DNA of 64,000 bases from Dicaeum eximium (lineage: Eukaryota; Chordata; Aves; Passeriformes; Dicaeidae), in NCBI GenBank assembly GCA_013396995.1, contig VWZP01005850.1, forward strand, positions 249,323 through 313,322, read 5' to 3'. Below are positions 49,261-62,336 of this stretch, piece after piece (within the stretch, counting starts at the first letter, position 1; every line of letters begins with the position of its first letter). The notes beneath the pieces are model-generated. The model did not search any database. It was not told the DNA's origin and was given only the letters and a program-made list of their open reading frames with translations. The position numbers and the translations under genes are program-made.

Positions 49261-52200
49261 ACTACACATACACTTCACAAGTCAGCCTACACACTGTTTC
49301 ATGCTTCAAGCTAAGCATATTCAAATGACGTTGTTAGGAGTTCAGAACAGCTTTGTTTTAAATTATAGACAAGATTGATGTAGTGCATTTTAGTGCACTG
49401 GGCAACAAGAATGCATCTGCCATGAACTCACTCAAATCCAGTTAAATTGAGGGCACTGTGTTTCTGGGCCCCAGTAGCTGTTGCTGTCTTCACCCAAGTC
49501 AGTGCTATTCCAGGAGAAAGGTGCCAGACAGTTCCCTACCCTGCAAACCCAGCACATGTCCTGACACAGCCATGCTCTGATTTGGAAGTCCTGGCACTCT
49601 CTGTGCCTCCTGATGTGCACTGAGCACAGAAAGCAGTCTCTGGTACCCATTTTGGTCTGAACTTTGAACACCCTCCTGAGAGCTCTGCTGAACCTGGATG
49701 TCTCTCATTTTCCTTTATTTACTGCAGCTCAGCCAGATCATAGAAAGAGACCTGTCAGTTCATGTTGTGTGCAGCTCAGTGACCTTCAGGAGACAGTCCT
49801 GGTGCTGAGCATTTTGTTCAGTAGAGAACTGAGGAGAAAAGCACAGAGCCAGGTCCCTGTCTTTCAAGAGTCACACCACCCAATGATCTGCTCTCCCTAA
49901 TGTAAAAGGGCAGAGCATTCCCTTTCCTTTTCTCTACCCCGTTAGCCTGACTATAAATGTGATTGCACTGATAAACATCCACAGCAAGAGATCATTTGCC
50001 CAAACTAATTAACTGCTGCCACCAAATCACCATGTAATATTTTCACTAGAAAAGTGCAGCCTACGCTGCTGGGTGACATTTAGCTTTTAATTGCCCTCAG
50101 TCACCAGCAACAACATTTCAGATGTTATTATTTGTGTTGGTAAAAGCTCCCCCTCTAGTTAAAACATGAGGCCTGTCAAATACCATCACAGGAGCACAAA
50201 TGCTCTGGGTTAAGCTGCAGCAGAGGCTGTCAGCCCAGCCCCAAAAGGGAAGAGGACATGGGAAGAAGGGGATTAGGACAATCTGATGCAGCACAGCATC
50301 ATTGGGGCACAGCAGGGAGGGAGGAATGCTTAGGGCAGGAATTCATGCTGAGCAGAACAGTCCCACTCAGCCTGGCTCCAGCCAAGGGGAGCAGGGAGCA
50401 GCTCACTTGGAGGGAGCAGAACACCACACTCCCAAACCTGCTGCTCTCACTGCATTTTGAAAGACTTTGGCCAGCAAGGTTTGCTCTGAGTGGTTTTCAT
50501 CTGTGCAAACAAGGGCAGAACAGCTGCACTGGGAAATTCTGTCTTGCTCCAATTAGCTTGTGGCTGCTCACCAGCCAGCTGTCCCAAGAGCTGCCCTTTG
50601 CAGTCAGAGCATGACTTCCAACCTCACTTCAAGCACCATTAGGAAATTACTCTTAAAAAACTGACATTTTTATTTTAATCTCTCAATAAACCTGCCTGCT
50701 GATTTTGCTCTGACAGCCCCGTGTCTGTAGAGACCAGAGAATTCAAGTGCCTGAAACCACTTCTAGAGAAGCCACTCAGCTGATGCTGATAATTGGGACC
50801 AGTTAAGAGTTCAGTTGGGCATGCACACATTTTAATGTTCTCCTCAATCCCAGGATGTGCAGAGCACAGAGGCAGCAAACAAAATGCCTTTTGGGGTTGT
50901 ATCACACCAAATATCTTGTGGCCAGCAGAACAGAAAGGCCATGCCAGGGCCAGGAACAAAGCTATTAATTCAGGGGAGTGGCTCACCTTACAGTCACAGA
51001 ATATGCATCAGGAAGCACAAGGTGATTTTAAAATTTTAATCCAAGGCTGGAAAGATCAATATCTAAATTAGCCCACAATGACCTAGCTCCAGAAAGAGCA
51101 AGGATACATCAACTGAGTGCTTCAGCCAGGTTGATTAGGCAGGCTGTGACAGGTCCCTGTTACAACCTGGCTGTGAAGATCTAACCCACACAGACATCTC
51201 TGCTCATGTGGAACTACCTTGGAAGTCTTTCACAGTGCTCAGTTTTGACAGGTAGAGGTTAACTTTCGAGCTTTCCATCCACAGATTTTTCCAGGAAAGA
51301 AATGCCAAATTCCATTTTAAGTTCTTGTAAATCAGGGCCCAGAACAAACCAAAATTGAATGTCAAAGGTTAAACTGTGAATCCTTTGCTCACCTTAGTAC
51401 ATAAAACTTCTCTGAAGTTGTGTGTTTAAAACTAGTGACCCATCACAAGTGAGTATGAGGCCAGCAGCCCAAGTAAGGTGGATCCACAGTCCAGGACAAA
51501 ATCCAGCCTGCCTGCCAGCCCCAGCTCCTGGAAGCACAACCTCAGCTGCTCTCTTTTTCTATCTGTCCTGAAATTTACTCCCATTTTCACTATGGCCATG
51601 TAACCAAGCACAGCAAGTGGGGACTGTGAGCTTGGAAGATGTGGCAGTTTACAGTGCTGTGCTCTTGCTAAGCAAGCTGTGTTTTGAAAGAACAGGAGTT
51701 ACGTGCCAGAAAAGGCTGCAGACTAATTTTAAAAATAGTTGAGGAAGATACTCTTCTACTTCTTCTACTTGTTCATATGATTTATGCCATTACTGCAGCT
51801 TTTCTCCCTTCAGTGTTGTCTTTAATGAGGAGTAAGACAAGTGATCAACAGCACAAGAACTCAGATGCTTCCTGGAATTGTTGGGGTTTAATGTAAATGC
51901 ATAAAATCTAGGCATCAGAGAGCTTTTTGAAATATAATCCCAAAGCTTCTTAGAGGCCAACTCAAGATAAAAATTTTTGTGCCTGTCTGGTTACACTGAA
52001 CATGAAATAACCTCTCAGAAGCTGGTGCCAGAGGCTATGAATTTACCTCAAGGTATGTGTTTGATATGCAGCAATATGTTGTCATTAAAACAAAGCTCCA
52101 CAGAAGCCTCATCTTAGTCATTGTCTATAACCTCCCCTTGGAAACAATTTTACTGTCTGCTTACTCCAAGAATACAATTACTTTTTGCTGCACAAGGTGC

Positions 52201-55200
52201 TCAGTATGAGCATGTTCCAAAATTGTAACGGGAATTTTATGGTGTTTTTTTCCCAAAAAAAGCTTTGAATAGCTCCTTGTGTTACTAGCATGCAGAGAGG
52301 CTGATGACACCACCACTCTGCCAGGCAGTTTAAGGACACAGACCCTCTGCTAGGTGGGAGTACACAAGGGAACAAGCTGCTCTACAAGGCTGACAGTAGA
52401 AAGCAGAGACAGCAAAGCCATTTGCTGGTAATCCCCCTGAAACTGAAGGAAGATCTCCTCATTCTTGCTTTTGCACATTTTGCTGCATCACTAACTCACC
52501 TGCCACCACTAACTCACCTGTGTCATTACCTGCAATTGCATCCAAATAGGACTAAATATTAATTTCTGCCAATTCCCCTGCTGTGCTCCACACCGAAATA
52601 ACTCCTGGAGCTCTCACTGTGGGGAGGAAGACACAATAGCACAGCTTTTGTAAACAGGCCTGAAAGCTCCCTTGGTTTTGTAATCATCTTACACAACTGC
52701 TATCAGCCATGACAGCATCCTTTCAGATTATAATGTCCTGAGACATGCAGATAGCAAAGACTTGCCTAAGGCTACTCTTCTTCTGCTTGTAAAACTATTA
52801 ATAAAAATACCTAGGCAAAGACTTGAGTTTATTGCTATAGATTAAATGAAAAGGCAACTGTGCAAGAAGTCTGGCCAGAAGGATTACATTATTATTGATC
52901 TGGTTATTGTCTGATCAGGTCAGCAGCAGGTCAGCAACAGGACTCACATTCCTGCTATACAGCCCAAATATTCAGAGAAGATTTGTTCTCTCAGGGCAGA
53001 CTTTCACTGTCTGCTGCACTGCATAGGCTGGAGTGGAGCTGTGGATTGGCAGGACTCCACTGCTACTGCAATACAACAATTCCAATGGACTAAAATTTGC
53101 TATTTTGGCTGCACTTTTTCAAGCTGCAGAAGGAATCCCTTACAGGAGACTATCCATATACGTGGTTTGCCCAAATGAAAGAGTGCTGCAAACCCCTGAA
53201 CTTAAGCTTTGCAAAAAGGAAGCAAAATCTGTGCTTGAAGCATTTGATGGTCCTCCCATTGCTGGGCATACCTCAGCTTTGCTTTCTTGTTAATAATCAC
53301 CATCAGCCCCCCAGAATGGCTGCCTGCACCACGATCTGCACAGGAAGTGAGCACGGCACCAAAGCCAGCAAGCTGGGTCACATTCCCAGCACTAATTACA
53401 ATGGAGAAAGAAAATAGCAGAGGAGAAAGACAATACCCAAAATCAAGTGGTGGGATGACAGAAGAACACACATTTGTGCTTCAAAATATCCATGGAATCA
53501 ACTGTCTGTAATTCAGCCTGCACATTATTCCTTCAACCCATACTCATAGCAGGATCCTGCTCTGGTTTTGCCTTGCCAGCAGCCACGTTCAGGACGTGCA
53601 TCACCAGCTTCCTAATGCACACCAGGCATGCTGTTCCACCAGCAGCAGGCCAGGATGTTATTGTTCTCATGGACTCATGCTGGCAAGAAGTCCTCTCTCC
53701 ACCCAAACCCACAGAAAGCTCTCAAAGTTGGAGTCTCATACTTCCCAGTTTTCAAATCCTTCCATCCTGGAGCCTCACAGATGTTGAGCAAGCATCAGAA
53801 CATAACACAGCCCTCTGATCCCATGCTCAGCTATGGACTGATTGTGGGGGAGCTCCAAATGCTTTCAGCATCTCTGAGTTTGTGCTGTCCACATTTCCAA
53901 CTATTTAGGCAACTTTGAATTAATCAGAAAACAAAACATAAAAGACAAAAAATTCTGGAGAACCCTTTTCTAGATTTAGTAAAATGCATCAAGAGACTGT
54001 AGAAACATTCATGTTCAGAGTAACAGAAAAGCATGGAAGTTTTACTTTAAAGGACTTATTATCCTCATCTGGAACAAATAGTTTAATTACATTTTAAGTC
54101 TCATCTATGGGTTTTTGGGAAGGGGAGGCAATGAAAGAAACTCAATATTTATCTTGGAAAGTCTGATCTTAAAGCTGCCTCACTCTAGATGTGCAAAGAT
54201 TTGGGCTCACAACAGAAGTCTCCAAGACAATTTAAGAGATTGTTTTTCCTGTGGAACTCTTGGTGCATGCAAAACAGAAACCTTACACCTGTTGTGGATA
54301 TATAACTTTATTGCACACATGAGGAGGAGACACACCAGTGTTTACTACTGAAAGGAGCAGTGCCTCTCCTGCAAACCAAGGGTGGGGAGAGAGCCTGAAA
54401 ATCAGAAACAGAGCGAGCACTTGAGAGTGGTAGTGGCAGAGAGCTCCAGGCTGAGGCCATCACAGAGGTTAAGATGATTTTTAGCCTGTGCTTTCTGTTT
54501 TTCTGACATTGCTTCAGATCTTCAGTATCCTGGCTATAAAAACATTCCTCTTAGGAGGAACATGGGAGTGAGAACAAAGAGAGAGATTTCCTTCAATAGC
54601 ATACACACACTAAGGAAATTCAAAACAAAGGAGCCCAAACCCTGTTATTTTATAGAGCCTATAACATTCATGTCACAATTAATGCCATGTTACCTTGGAA
54701 GACACAGAAGACTTGCTTTATATTTCAGCTGAACCTCAAGTTTTTTAGCAAAATGCAAGTCAGTTTGTCTCAAGAAAGGAATCTGTCCACAAAACCTAGG
54801 ACCCTGTAAATCTAGCTGTTACCTGACAGGAATGCAAACATATCAGCCAACAATTAGTACAACATCCCATTCTTGCTAAGGGGGATTTCTTGCTTCAATC
54901 ATGATACACATATTATATACTTTTTTTTTTCAAAAATCAAAGCAAAAGTTATATCTAAGTGTTCAAATAAATCACCTAGACATAATGGCTGAAACAATAA
55001 TAAGCAAAATCTTGATCACTGAATGAGTATTACTCATTCTAAATTGACTTCCTAGGCAAGGTTAGCCCCATGATGATCTCAGCACAAGTAACCAAAGACC
55101 TGCTTAGGAAGGGTGGAATTCAGTTTTCTCCTTGTACAGCTGAAGCTACAATACAGTCTCTTAAATCATCAACTCTGTTTAGCCTCCATAGACATAAACA

Positions 55201-55639
55201 CATTTAAAGGAATGTAAAGAATTAGACAGAGTCATTAATACAGGGCCCAGAAGCTTCAAATCTTCAATTTGACATTAACTGTCCAAAAAGCAGTCAAGCT
55301 AGAGGATGCCAGATATTTTAACACAAATATCTCATTTGTGCACAGTTTCTGGAAAAAGTTTGTGCCTATGATATTAATGCAATGGCAAGAGTCTTCTCAG
55401 GGCAAAAGGATCAGTAAATGGTAGCAATTCTAATTATTGCTTGACTGTCGCATCCCCAACCCTCTGGCACTCCAGCTTTTTTTTGTTTAGAAACATCTGG
55501 CTTGTGTGTTACCTGAGGATTCTTTTTTCTACACAAATACAAACAGAGGTCTGAGAATTCCCACATGGAGGATTTTTACTTAAGAAGGACATATGCTGTG
55601 AGGAGAACTCCCATGGGTCAGAGGGAGCTGAGGTTCTTT

Positions 55640-56110
55640 TCAACTGCAGCCATAAAATTCACAAAGCACAAGTATCCTTGTTTGAGGAAATAACCTTTAA
55701 GGACAAAGCCCAGCTCCCCTGGCACACAGAAGGCCCCCTGTGATAAGCAGAGTAATAGGGGTGTCTTGAAGAGAAACACCTACACAACTGGGGCATGGGG
55801 AGGGAGAAGCTTTTCAGCTGGAAGGACAACCCTGACACAAGGACAAACATGTACCAACCTGCTGTAAGGGAATTTAAGACTGGGGAAACATTTTCATTGC
55901 AGAAGGCTTGTAACTCTCAGAGCAGTAAGCTCCTGGAACAGCCTCCTAAACAGGAGTGATAAAAGCAGGACAATCCAGTTAATTTAGAGACACTGCTGGA
56001 AAAGAAGTTGTAGAAGTGCCCCAGAACAGAGCCAGCTGTGAGAGAAATAGGACTGTTCTTATTGGAGATTCTAAGACAGTGACTCAGCAAGTCCCTGACG
56101 GTCCTGTATT
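55640..56110. mobile_element. Possible ancient LINE (CR1/L3-like) remnant
   Basis: Fragments such as AGCTCCTGGAACAGCCTCCT near 55930 resemble the CR1-type phrase CTGGAACAGGCT..CC. The surrounding 450 bp also has the style of old LINE 3' sequence. The similarity is weak and could be chance. Confidence 0.3.
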
Positions 56111-56965
56111 TTATTTTAAAATTAACTAAAGATGACAAATTAAGGATCAGTCAGCACTGAAAAAAACTAAACAAGAAAAACCCTTCATGAACAAAGAAGG
56201 ACAAGTCAGACACCACAGACCTGCCAGGATGTTAACTCCACATGCACAGGAAGAAGTGTTGAGCAGCCAAGTGAACAGGCAGGGGGTTCCAAGAGTACTC
56301 TGTGCTCAGCTGTGCCTGGGCTGCCTTTCTGACTGTATGAGACATTCAAATGCCTGACTTGGCACCCCCAAATAACAGCACATAAACTCCCTTATCAGTC
56401 AAGGGTTATAGGGCAGAGTACAGCAAAGCTTCATTAAACTTTAGGGGAATCTAGATACTCCCAAATGCCAGGGTAGGGCTCCAGATTCTTTAAAAGTAGT
56501 ATTTTTAACTACTTTGCATACAATGCAATAAAATGTTACAATCACTTAAGTCTTGTAAGGAAATATACTCTAGAATTTAATAAAAATGAAAGAAGAGCTT
56601 CTTGCCATTTTGTTTTCTAGTCTGAATTGAATTGATGAAATTTCCTTTCTGCAAACCCTGCACACATCCAGGAGGAAGTTAGAGGAAGGGCTGTAACTCC
56701 TGCCTGCACAGCTCTATCCTTTCACATACCCCAGGATACAATATTTCTGGCTGACTAAGGGATGCAAGACTGGAATCTTTCTCAGCTTTTCATCCAAGTT
56801 CGTGAGGCATTGCCTGCACTCCAACATTCTGTTCAAAATGGTTTTGCTGCAACCATTTTGTGGTTTGATTCAAACCCAGAAGTTCTGTCTTGCTTCCTTC
56901 AAAGGAACTGGATGAGTTCCACCTTGTAAAGGATAGGAGGGGGAAAAGTCCCAATCATCTATTGT

Positions 56966-57505
56966 TATAGAATCATAGAATAACCTGAGTTGGAAGGGAC
57001 CCACAAGAAGCCCACCTCCCAGCCCCACACAGGACACCCCAAGAGTCACCCCCCATGTGGCCCTGAGTGATGTCCAAACATTCCTTGGCTGTGTCAGCCT
57101 TGGTGCTCTGAGCATTGCCCTGGGGAGCCTGTTCCACTCTCTGGCTTTTTCTAATATCCTATCTAAATCTCTCCTGACAGCTCCATGCTGTTCACTCAGG
57201 TCCTGTTGCTGGTCACCAGAGAGAAGAAATCAGTGTCTGCCCCTCCTTTTCCCCCCAGGAGGAAGTTGTAGATTGCAATGAGGTTTCCCCTCACTCTTCT
57301 CCAGGCTGGGCAAGCCAAATGACCTCAGCTGCTCCTTGTATGGTGCAGCTCCTTGCTGCTCCTTGCTCCTCAAGGGCCTTCAGCATCTTCCTAGCCTCCT
57401 TTGGACATTCTGCAATAGCTCCACATTCTCCTTCTGTTGTGGCACCCACAACAGCACCCAGCACTCAAGGTGAGGCTGCAATAGCACAGAGCAGGACCAT
57501 TAGTC
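56966..57505 (-). mobile_element. CR1 LINE 3' fragment, minus orientation
   Basis: It opens with TAGAATCATAGAATAACCTG and GTTGGAAGGGACC, the reverse complement of the CR1 3' terminus. It then continues through the reverse-complement CR1 landmarks GGGGAGCCTGTTCCACTC, AGATTGCAATGAGGTTTCCC, CTTCTCCAGGCTGGGCAAGC and TTGTGGCACCCACAACAGCA. About 540 bp are retained. It is less diverged than the copy near 48.7 kb. The open frames on both strands here are remnants without function. Confidence 0.92.
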
Positions 57506-57547
57506 TTTCTGTCCTACCCCTGTTGTCTTTCTGTGCTACCCCTGTTG
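57504..57547. repeat. 22-bp tandem duplication beside the CR1 copy
   Basis: TCTTTCTGTCCTACCCCTG is repeated with one change (TCTTTCTGTGCTACCCCTG) at a 22-bp period, starting at 57504 and 57526. It sits at the inner edge of the CR1 fragment. Confidence 0.85.
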
Positions 57548-58980
57548 CCTGTCCCTCGTGCCAGGCTTTCCCAACTCCACCTGAAGACTCCTTTGGGGTA
57601 GGTGGCCTTTAGCTGGGGGGCTCCTGACTGAGGACCACAGCTCACCCCAGAAAGCAGAGCAGAAAGCAAGGAGCCTTCTCCTGAACTAGACAAGAAGCAT
57701 GAGTTGCTTGTCTCCAAACCCTGCGTGGGAGGCCCTGGCAAACAGAAGCACACTTGGGCTGCTGTGGGCCTCCCACTTGTGGGTGCAGCAATGCTCTGGG
57801 AGCTGGGGAACAAAGGAGCTTTAATTACTGCAGCTGGGCAGCCAAACAAGGGCTGGAGTTAGAGAGCAGCTGATAAGCATCTGGATAACAGAGTGATGAA
57901 CAGAGTCTGCAGCTTGTCACAGAGCTAACCAAGGGCTGTACCAAACACTCCCACCTACTGCAGGCTGCCTGGAAAGTGTCCAAATATGGCACTCAAAAAT
58001 GTACAGAAGAAACACAACACAGAGCGAAAGACTGGAGCTTCACCTATCAAGTAACAAATTCAGATGAGCACAGCAGGTGATTGATTACAGTGGGAAATAT
58101 GAAGAAACACCAGATAAGAACTGACAGTATGAATACAAGGCAAAGCCAAAGCTTAGCTTTGGGTCACTGAAAAGTTTTGCTATGCATCATTTGGTCAAGA
58201 GCACAACATCATCCTTCTATCCACCATATTATCCTGAACAGCAAAGCCATGCAATGCTGAGTTTTGGAGGTGCACAAAGTAATCCCCAGAACTTTGGACC
58301 AGCCAACTACAGCCAGCAGGCCACAGACACCACTCTCCAATTTCAACACTGAACAGGAGGACAGGAGTGCCAGACACACAAACAAGTGTCTACTAAAGAT
58401 TTAATGTCTGTAGTCTGATGTTAGTTTTCTCCCCCTACTAGTGTGAAAGCAGAGAGATGACAGTACTGGGGAGGGGGGGAAGAATATATTCAGAATTTCC
58501 TCTGTTGAAATTGAACTCGCAATGTTACACAGGTATTATTAAGAAACAGCTGAAGAGATCTTTTTGCCCCATCCATACAAATGATAAACAGCCCAGCCCT
58601 GGCACCAGGAGAAAAATCCCCCTGTTCACTTAAGGATAACCCTGTGAAACAGCTTCTTGCCTCTCTTCCTGTCTCAGGAGGACCATCACCTATCTGCCAG
58701 GATCATCCTGCTGTGCTCATGGGGAGCAATGCTGGTCAGAAGATGCTCTGCAGAAACTTCTCATGCATATGAAATGTGCAGAGGCCTTTGAGGCCAGAGA
58801 CCTTTCTGTGAAACAAAGCAGCCATGATACCTTCATGATAGAGGCTGGCTGGAAACACTAACCTGTCTTTCAAGGATCTGAGATTTCCCTTTTGGAATAG
58901 GGCAAGCATCTGCTGAATTAATTGAGTTAATGGAAGATTAAACAACATTTTGCCTGAAGAGATTTGAAACTTGTTTGGGA

Positions 58981-59076
58981 AAAAATATTGCTACACGTTA
59001 CATCTTTAGGTATGTTATATAGCAGAAAAAAAATATGACTACACATTACTTCCTTAGGTATGTTATATAGCCTTGA
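58981..59076. repeat. 48-bp tandem duplication
   Basis: Two copies start at 58981 and 59029. Both run AAAAATAT, then CTACACRTTAC, then TTAGGTATGTTATATAGC, with a few substitutions between them. The sharpest identity is in the last 18 bp. It is a local duplication in AT-rich sequence and I see no coding role. Confidence 0.85.
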
Positions 59077-62000
59077 TTAATTATGTCTTTGTTCACAGGG
59101 AAATTTTTGTCCCAAATTTGCAGAAAAAATCACAGTTTTTAGTTTTTTAGGCTGGAAATTTGGAATTTATTGCAAACCCTATGTCAAATTTTCTTTGGTC
59201 AGCTTGTTTTTTATTCATATATGCTCAGCACTGGCTAACCTTGTGATCTCAGTATAATAAACACTGCATTGAAGACTGCATGTCTCTAAAGACAAATATG
59301 CAGTCTCCTCATGCTAAGAATTTTAAGGCTTTTTTTTTTTTAAACAGAGGATTTTAATTTGCAGCATTTTTAATCCACATTATGTTTAGTTTCAATATCC
59401 CACTGTAGGCATTTTCATATCTTGGTAAGTCTTGTAAAAGGCAAGCACAATTTAATGTTGTGACTGTGGCTTCCTATACTATGAAGAATTCCAGTGTCTG
59501 ATTAGCAGTTTATAACAATCTCAGATGTGTATTTCAGTCTGGCAAGGAAAAGTACCAATATCTCTCAAAGACTGCAAGTCAAACAAGAAAATCTGACAGA
59601 ATATCCCAAAGTTATCCCAAGTTAATAATTACAAGAAAAACGCAAATAATGAATTTGGGAGAGAAAACATGATATTAAATTTAATTTCAGTTTTTAATAA
59701 AAACCAAAATTAATATGCTTCTCATATACTGATGGTAAATATGATGCACATGTAAGGGTGCTAAGAAGGTAGGCCACAAATCTATGAGAATTCTTTTGTA
59801 CTAACCAAATTTCAAATTCCCCTGATATGCTTTAAATTGTGATTTGGAGGAGGTCACATGCATACCACACCCTTGATATTCTTCAGCTGGAAAATCCTAC
59901 CCACAGAACTTGCTAGATGAGCTTTAAATGTCCAGGAAAAATATATCAGAACAAGAAAACATGAAAAGTTAAATGGTTTTGTGGGGATTTTTCTTAGTAG
60001 AAAAGATTACCATCTCAGAGATAGCACATCAGCTCTTTAGGTAAGATGGTGAATGCAAGAACAGATTTTGATCAATATCAGAACAGCTTAGCTAGCAAAA
60101 ATGTAAGTGTGTTGCAGTTTCTGTTCAACAGGGCTTTGGAATTCAACACTTGGAAGGTGGGAAATGAAAGTTAACTCTTTGCTCACTGCAGCCCTGCATT
60201 TGCCTTCTCACTTCTCCAGCACAGCCTTCCCCTGGTGCTCAGGAGGACATGGAGAACCAGAGATCACACAAGCCTTACACGCTCTGAAGCACAGAAACAG
60301 CAGTTTTTCTTAAATGTTCTCCTTCACACAGAGAATAAGCTGAGCAGGCAGTGGCACAGAAATATTGTGTTATAGTTTCCTAGCAATAGGCCAGCAAGGA
60401 ATATGGAAGGGATTTCCCAACTTACAGCTACAAGGAGCCCCACAACAGGGTGCAAATCCTCTCCCATGCACCTCAGCCAACAGTCAGGAGCTAACGTTAC
60501 CAAGATGACACAAAACTGCTCTTCTGGAACTTTCCTTTAGCATCTTATTATCATCAAAAAGGACAGAGTCAAGTGACGGAACAAAACTCCTTCTCCATCA
60601 CCAGGTACCTTCAGGTACAGCAAACTGGGTAATGCAGTGAAGTAAAACATCACCTCTCCACAAGGAGGTCAGAGAAACGAGGCTGTGTCTGAAGCACTTT
60701 GGAAGGCACCTTTAGCTTAAATAGGTTTCACAGAATAAAAACATCAGAGTTCAGCAGATTTGTAGAACTGGGACAGTATTTATGATTACAGAGATGCTAC
60801 TGCTAGTAACTTCTTGCCCTTGCCTTCAGTTTCCACACTGTGGCCAGCACTGCCTTCAGGACAGAAATGAATTACATACTTGACTGATTAAGAGCCCACA
60901 AACCAAGTCAAAAGGCACTGCCGGGCTGAACTCTCGCCTTGAAAAAGGATGAGATAAACAATTCTAAAATTAAAAGAAAAGGAGGGAGAGATCCACTGTA
61001 ACAGACAGGTAGTCAAATGAAATGTGGCACGCCATCCCTAGAGGAAGGGAAACCGGCAGCTTGGCTGGATTTTCCTCATGACAACCCCAGGATATATGAC
61101 TATCTTGGCAGAGAATAGAAAGAGGTCCTTTACTTGTCTGTATCACTGCAGCTCAATTTAATTAGCAGTCTGCTAAAGAGCTAAATTTCTTAATTAATAG
61201 CGATTCAAGGAGGCCAACAGCACAACAGAAGTGAATTTGCAGTGTTCTTCCAGAAATAGCTGAGTAATCCACTTTGGGGATCATTTTAATGTACATTTCC
61301 AATGAACATTTCTGGCTTCTAAAGTTTCGAAAAATACAGCAAGCAGCAAGGAAAATACTTGGTATTCATTTCTGCCTGCTGACCAACCTGCTCTTCAAGT
61401 TCGTTTGCCTGCTATCAGATTAGGCATCTTATTTGCACAAAATGCTCTTATCAGTTACAGATGAACTAGTAAATTGTTCCCTGTGGACATCTTGGATACC
61501 AGCACCTAGGGGAAGAGGAAATAAGTTGGATTCATAAATGTTTCACTGTGGTAGCAATATTTCCCCACCAGCTATTGCCCTGATATGCTCTGTGGAACAC
61601 TACCCTGCTCTTGCTGAAACCAAAAGGTTTTTGATGGATCCATAATTCAGGAATCAAAGATATGCCAGTACCAAAACACTAAACCAAGGCCTGACTTGAT
61701 CATGTAGCATAAAGAGCCCTGGTTAGTTGAGGAAGAAATGCAATCTGGCCCAGGGCCAGACCATATCTAGGTTCCCTTTTCAGATGATGAATTCCAGGGT
61801 GAGGTAGTGTGACATATTAAAAGAACAAAGCCTGAATTTAGCTGTTTGGCACGGGGCTTGTCTTCACATTATGAGTTGGCTCTTGACTAACTGTTAATAC
61901 CTCAAAACAAGCTCTCTATCAATTTATTTTTTTAAAAAAAGTTTACACTGTCCAATTCTTCATAGTTGTTTTCATTAGGCAAGACTTTACATTTTCTTAT

Positions 62001-62317
62001 AGAGTTTGGCACTGTTTCTTGTTTTCATGCATTCTTTTTTCTTCTTCTTCTTTCTATTTTAAGATAACAGGTGCTCAAGTTGAGCTGAAAGGCTGCTAAC
62101 AAGTTTTCAGATTTATGGCAGGAGTTTTGTTAGTTCCCTCAAACAAACCAATCAGCAGAGAGGTATTCTAAAACAGAAGAGGTGTACTTCTATCCCCTAC
62201 CCCATGAGCTGTGTAGAGTCTTGCAAAGAAACTCTGGATTCTGTACTGCTTGAGTGACACTGGGATTTGCCATGAAGCCAGCACAGACACTGATGCAGAA
62301 CTTCTAATTGCCAGTTC

Positions 62318-62336
62318 TCTCACACACACACACACC
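62318..62336. repeat. Short (CA)n microsatellite
   Basis: About seven CA dinucleotides lie in ordinary non-coding DNA. Confidence 0.8.
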
